Shown here: positions 13,901 through 14,850 of the stretch, one piece after another
Layout: each line of letters begins with the position of its first letter
Position numbering within the stretch: the first letter of the stretch is position 1
Notes under the pieces: generated by a model
What the model saw: only the letters and a program-made list of their open reading frames with translations
What the model was told of the DNA's origin: nothing
Databases searched by the model: none
Program-made: the position numbers and the translations under genes
Origin: Oscillospiraceae bacterium
GTDB taxonomy: Bacteria; Bacillota; Clostridia; Oscillospirales; Oscillospiraceae
Direction of reading: 5' to 3'
Assembly (NCBI GenBank): GCA_017936205.1
Contig: JAGBGB010000067.1
Span: 1 to 14,850 of the forward strand
DNA: 14,850 bases

Positions 13901-14317
13901 ACTTCCGTCTAAATAGCTGTAGGAAGTTCCGGGTGTTCCGTAGGCCTTTGCCATATAGCACAGGTAAACAAGCTGTTTCCGCATGGTGTCACTTGGAATG
14001 TGGATGGTGATATCCTGATTGCCAAATACTCGGTTGGGATTCTTCCGATTGTTTTCCAGATCCAACCAGTATTTGCCCCCGTTATAGCCGATGCCGGAAG
14101 TGCTTATGCCGGTGGCATTGGTAACCCCGACGATTTTACGGATCTCGGGATCCTCCCAATCCACAGAAGCATCTCCGCAAAAGGATTCCCTATAACGGTC
14201 TTTCAGTTGCCGCCAATCTTCATCTGCATAGGCCGCTTGTGCCGAGGAAGCAAATAACGGAGCAGCAGAAACACATAGGGAAAGCGCAAGAAAGCACAGA
14301 ATCAGTCTTTTTATCAT
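6989..14317 (-). CDS. Secreted family-8 polysaccharide lyase, multi-modular, 2442 residues
   Basis: Extracellular lyase of the PL8 type (hyaluronate, chondroitin AC or xanthan lyase), which breaks uronic-acid-linked polysaccharides by beta-elimination. A signal peptide (1-28, cut near SSAQA) precedes the alpha-helical catalytic domain (about 32-430). That domain has NWWDWTYGG (187-195), a candidate catalytic Asn242, His298 and Tyr307 nine residues apart as in known PL8 enzymes, and the GR-rich site at 361-368. The central beta domain (about 460-785) has GCNRYGWHTGDGMVYVYND (481-499), YRVPGTT, WVHAENFGGYYFP (708-720) and SHGEAPQNGTYSYVMLP; the Lyase_8 C-terminal domain is at about 795-880. Then follow six repeated modules (914-2016), a Flg_new/InlB-B repeat (2017-2082, FKGW at 2061-2064), a Cys-rich ribbon (2085-2122) and a duplicated C-terminal module (2131-2442). 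No LPXTG, SLH or dockerin is visible, so attachment is unclear. The ATG has GGAGGAG upstream. Substrate cannot be settled from sequence. Confidence 0.93.
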   Translation of the reverse strand: MIKRLILCFLALSLCVSAAPLFASSAQAAYADEDWRQLKDRYRESFCGDASVDWEDPEIRKIVGVTNATGISTSGIGYNGGKYWLDLENNRKNPNRVFGNQDITIHIPSDTMRKQLVYLCYMAKAYGTPGTSYSYLDGSGTLQTIQLYQNPELRNAIFYGLEKSMTFFHYEAWDKQHTGHDSTTNYNWWDWTYGGQKEILEALIILTPFQSTKEQEISDKMTATCLKLLDAIRPNNTGKTDNTSIGYRRVRLGVSPMIAALTKNTALMEESLTNLVDFLEDDPSKRDGVKSDYSYICHFYYPMEGTYGTDVLGNRIIGAYSVLAGTAFEPTTELRKNQFRWIMETFRPVIHNGVLLAMNSGRFPNSGRSYAVDALKAALRLVGCFGPAEDLQLKQFIRSMVVQDTEANTRKAYSSFAVSLGEVNLVQTLKEIVIDSTIPPASEEYAHMRYATDRAVQHRENYTVGIAMSSNRIGPYKCVNGCNRYGWHTGDGMVYVYNDTTKYSYDQYGETFQRFANMYRVPGTTEEDATLRQPWSERAPYFTGMTYTHNEAAGKDDWKQDYDEDGTKACSFVGGAELNQKYIAAAMEFEAYSWTEEESRQELIKIHNSAQPDEFAERNKMKQVLVSDLSAKKSYFLFDDEIVCVGSDIDFSTRSNGVNTYVDNRELRETSVSGGKTVYGTDDILVDGKLLEKTNRFTAPKSYTDPTWVHAENFGGYYFPTGGQVYVNKTFRQSSNDGDNTNDDYNQINLTHNPTNGSHSFYELWISHGEAPQNGTYSYVMLPEKTPEETKAYTVNPDVKIPVSTEALHVVREETLGITAMVFWKAGSYGGITVDQPMILMVQESNGVYELSVSDPTQELKSGTITIQKALHLTSEDPELTVTGSDKTVIKADFSKALGKSLTASFSVGKEETVLFDFADGRKYDSGAYSFTDYSLAKNWTVSGSAPTISKGTLALPFSSTGTTELTAGKLNLTSPGTRTLQIRLKVSGSTASNGKIMYSYLTDTWSTEATLCTLSQTCLQGELATYSTRLTLPDKAVKGLKLRFTGLSGGTATIDHISLGREPENLYFGFDRDKAAFSYLTGTYGGYDYLDTAWATNLSAKTGQFYAVEDGHLTVYGTDEYNGTAGTDHGIYVETTAKVGYYPWTTRDRHALSYDPEKAEILEIRFKTEDLAATPGNTPRLVLLYARETDGVVSRNDKLSIPFSIQNGVYQTLRIPVDETFKDSDFIKSLGVRFRFTKSVDEISVGKISIDYLYVGSRKDAPSSLYFDFEASERYDRSAYGAIDYSQGNWSYSSNRLSAPVYEKGTVSMEMEKDPANGSLYLQVGPYLTQKFPLHFDISQSEVIQLRFKLENFTVSTNAKVGLYYYTTLNSHANGKDQIHKLLDTPLTASHVNGEYVTFTFPVTEEMKALAEIRSLRINFSGLGKGTETRKITVDHLYIGSYDLVPMQESLFFDFEKGQEDLLRYHHEVYGYTNFDLADNWWTNLSYASEPTMEKGILTFASANAEGRTNHYVHSGRTHNVLPLAFVPGKEDVCQIRFSVENALCSHASGLAAFQLYYGVGTNATAGYDQVEFLLSDYVDGGYVTMTFPMDSSGYLSAGTITSLRFQFARITSAEGANATFHIDYLYVGPMEKAPAREKNLFIDFTNTPADQVRYEDKLYGEKNLDLASAWWTNSKNDQEPVVEDGALVLTSAQDSASTIHYALSCETFGAYPLQYTPKEGDLCRMRIRLENGMATESHGNLRMSMIYGVKDNNSAGFDYVELPVSEYMDKGWFTVTFPMDSGNYLSAPQIVSIRPQVSYVTGKEGEPFRFLIDYIYIGTEEELPASANYYLADFDNSKASQERYTDRLYGGLNPDLPESWWTNSTYATAPVVENGTMTLYSKEDTRTDHYFHSGPAHDVYPLAYTPGDGDYCQVRLKIQNAVSTKADGTARFNLYFGIGETAVVASGNKDFSLSEQGNGEYFVLTFPMKHSKYLSAHEISCIRPQLSYAKNAEGENLSLTLDYLYLGPKDHLPLPLYTVTFCNEDGTVLEVREVQKGESVAYTGSVPTKTYDAQSHYSFKGWDKPLTNIQADTTITAQFTATAHSYIYTKINALTHRINCKSCSYSTETAHSYKDGFCSCGEPEVKEPVEEASLKLNHSLNLASDISVNLLIPKTLLEDFDMNTVYVESVVDCYEGNHLTGTSTLRIEPVENGNYYYFTLNGLTAVQMNDRISSVIYGTKDGQPYCSPVDVYSIASYAYSQLNNPDRPEALKTLCADLLRYGAKAQIFKSYRTDALTDANMTAAHKAHLSDIGAVTFGNTNKILNDVDNAPISWAGKALDLESKVALKFVFDPAKYSGDLSKLSLKVSYTDIHGTAKTVTLEAPALYNPERKLYAFTLDSLLAAELRAVVSVQIFADNTPVSCTLQYSADTYGNNKSGALLDLCKALFAYSDSAKAYFVL
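8270..11578 (-). repeat. Six tandem beta-sandwich-like modules in the lyase
   Basis: Residues about 914-2016 consist of six units of roughly 150-195 residues, starting near 914, 1065, 1264, 1449, 1639 and 1829. Each opens with a FDF-type strand (VLFDF, LYFGF, LYFDF, LFFDF, LFIDF, YLADF), has a Trp-containing site (NWWTN, AWWTN, SWWTN in units 4-6; NW or AW with weaker surroundings in 1-3), and most carry a YVTFTFPM-like strand. Each ends IDYLYVG or a near variant. Units 4-6 are clearly closest to one another, unit 1 is shortest and most diverged. The pattern suggests carbohydrate-binding jelly-roll domains (inference); I recognise no named CBM family. Confidence 0.8.
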
Positions 14318-14362
14318 AGGTTCTCCTCCAATCGCTATATAGTAGGACCTGTTTCCTTTATG

Positions 14363-14391
14363 ATTCTATCATGAAAACATAGTTCTTTCCA
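14363..14391 (-). promoter_or_regulatory. Candidate promoter of the lyase gene
   Basis: Minus strand: TGGAAA (14386-14391), 17-base spacer, TAGAAT (14363-14368) with TG one base ahead (extended -10). The -35 box is weak. It gives a leader of about 40 bases before the ATG at 14317 and lies downstream of the upstream gene's terminator, so the lyase gene likely has its own transcript. Confidence 0.5.
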
Positions 14392-14408
14392 GCCTATATT
14401 TGCCGAAA

Positions 14409-14441
14409 TGCCGCCATGGAGGAAGCCTCTCCATGGCGGCA
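14409..14441 (-). terminator. Terminator of the right-edge gene
   Basis: Perfect 13-base stem (TGCCGCCATGGAG, 14409-14421, with 14429-14441) around a 7-base loop, followed on the minus strand by TTTCGGC. It starts 19 bases after the stop of the gene at 14460-14850 and separates it from the lyase gene. Confidence 0.75.
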
Positions 14442-14459
14442 CAGATGGTGAAATTTCCT

Positions 14460-14850
14460 TTATGAGAAGTAAGCCCTTGCACTGTCGCTGTAGGCAAACA
14501 GAGCCTTGCACAGGTCGAGCAATGTTCCTTCCTTATTGTTCCCGTAGGTGTCGGCACTGTATTGCAGGGTGCAGGAGACAGGAGTGTTGTCTGCGAAGAT
14601 CTGAACAGAAACCACAGTCCGAAGCTCCGCTGCCAACAGTGCATCCAAGGTGAAGGCATAAATCTTCCGATCCGGGTTGTAGAGCGCAGGATCCTCTAAG
14701 GTCACAGTCTTAGCTGTGCCGTGAATATCGGTGTAGCTTACCTTTAGACTCAGCTTGGACAGATCGCCCTTGTAATTCACAGGATCGAAGACGAATTTCA
14801 GAGCTACCTTGGATTCCAGATCCAGAGCCTTGCCTGCCCATGTAATGGGG
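14460..14850 (-). CDS. Partial gene: C-terminal module of a second exported protein
   Basis: Only the last 129 codons are in the window; the frame is open through the right edge, so the 5' end lies outside. The visible part (starting PITWAGKALDLESKVALKFV) corresponds to the last half of the C-terminal module of the 2442-residue lyase, with 13 differences over 129 aligned residues by eye, and the DNA is similarly close. The internal GTG at 14780 lies inside the conserved module and is not a real start. By its tail, the full protein is probably another secreted carbohydrate-active or surface protein, but its catalytic part cannot be seen. It ends at the terminator hairpin 14409-14441. Confidence 0.88.
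   Translation of the reverse strand, partial: PITWAGKALDLESKVALKFVFDPVNYKGDLSKLSLKVSYTDIHGTAKTVTLEDPALYNPDRKIYAFTLDALLAAELRTVVSVQIFADNTPVSCTLQYSADTYGNNKEGTLLDLCKALFAYSDSARAYFS

Noticed and set aside
14460..14780. A separate 106-residue protein starting at GTG 14780
   Set aside because: The frame is open through the right edge, and residues before 14780 continue the conserved module, so this is the 3' end of a larger gene.

Overview
The window looks like a low-to-mid GC Gram-positive anaerobe of the Clostridia, probably a gut Oscillospiraceae/Ruminococcaceae-type bacterium. The signs are strong GGAGG ribosome binding sites, sigma-A promoters with TTGACA/TATAAT-type boxes, solitary arginine deiminase, a DUF3795-type cysteine-rich protein, and a very large secreted polysaccharide lyase with the Flg_new/InlB-B-type repeat and Cys-rich tail common in gut Firmicutes surface proteins. 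The taxonomic call is inference from gene style only. No tRNA, rRNA or CRISPR array was seen.

Left part (1-6255). A hairpin-dense stretch (1-131) is followed by a DUF3795-like protein with about six membrane segments (minus strand). It is divergent from arcA (arginine deiminase, plus strand), and both have well-formed promoters. Downstream of arcA lies a small cassette: an 80-residue XRE-type regulator (minus) divergent from a tiny gene (plus, too short for usual gene finders). That tiny gene has been broken by a 146-bp hairpin-rich miniature element with imperfect terminal inverted repeats and a TTA target duplication; removing the element restores a 75-residue frame. The cassette is bracketed by two nearly identical 40-nt palindromic terminators. 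Then comes a tight minus-strand operon, patB/malY (C-S beta-lyase), ccdA (membrane thiol-disulfide carrier) and a TlpA/ResA-like thioredoxin, led by its own extended -10 promoter at 6227-6255.

Middle (6256-6988). This is non-coding ground between patB and the lyase gene: a strong terminator-like hairpin, a decayed relic of the C-terminus of a lyase-type protein, several hairpins, and a palindromic element with a perfect 25-bp inverted repeat.

Right part (6989-14850, all minus strand). One gene of 2442 codons encodes a secreted family-8 polysaccharide lyase (hyaluronate/chondroitin AC/xanthan lyase type) followed by six tandem beta-sandwich-like modules, a Flg_new/InlB-B repeat, a Cys-rich ribbon and a duplicated C-terminal module. 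The 3' end of a second gene with an almost identical C-terminal module enters from the right edge. With the relic at 6388-6462 this makes three copies of the module in a row on the same strand, a tandem family of surface enzymes in which one member has been lost.
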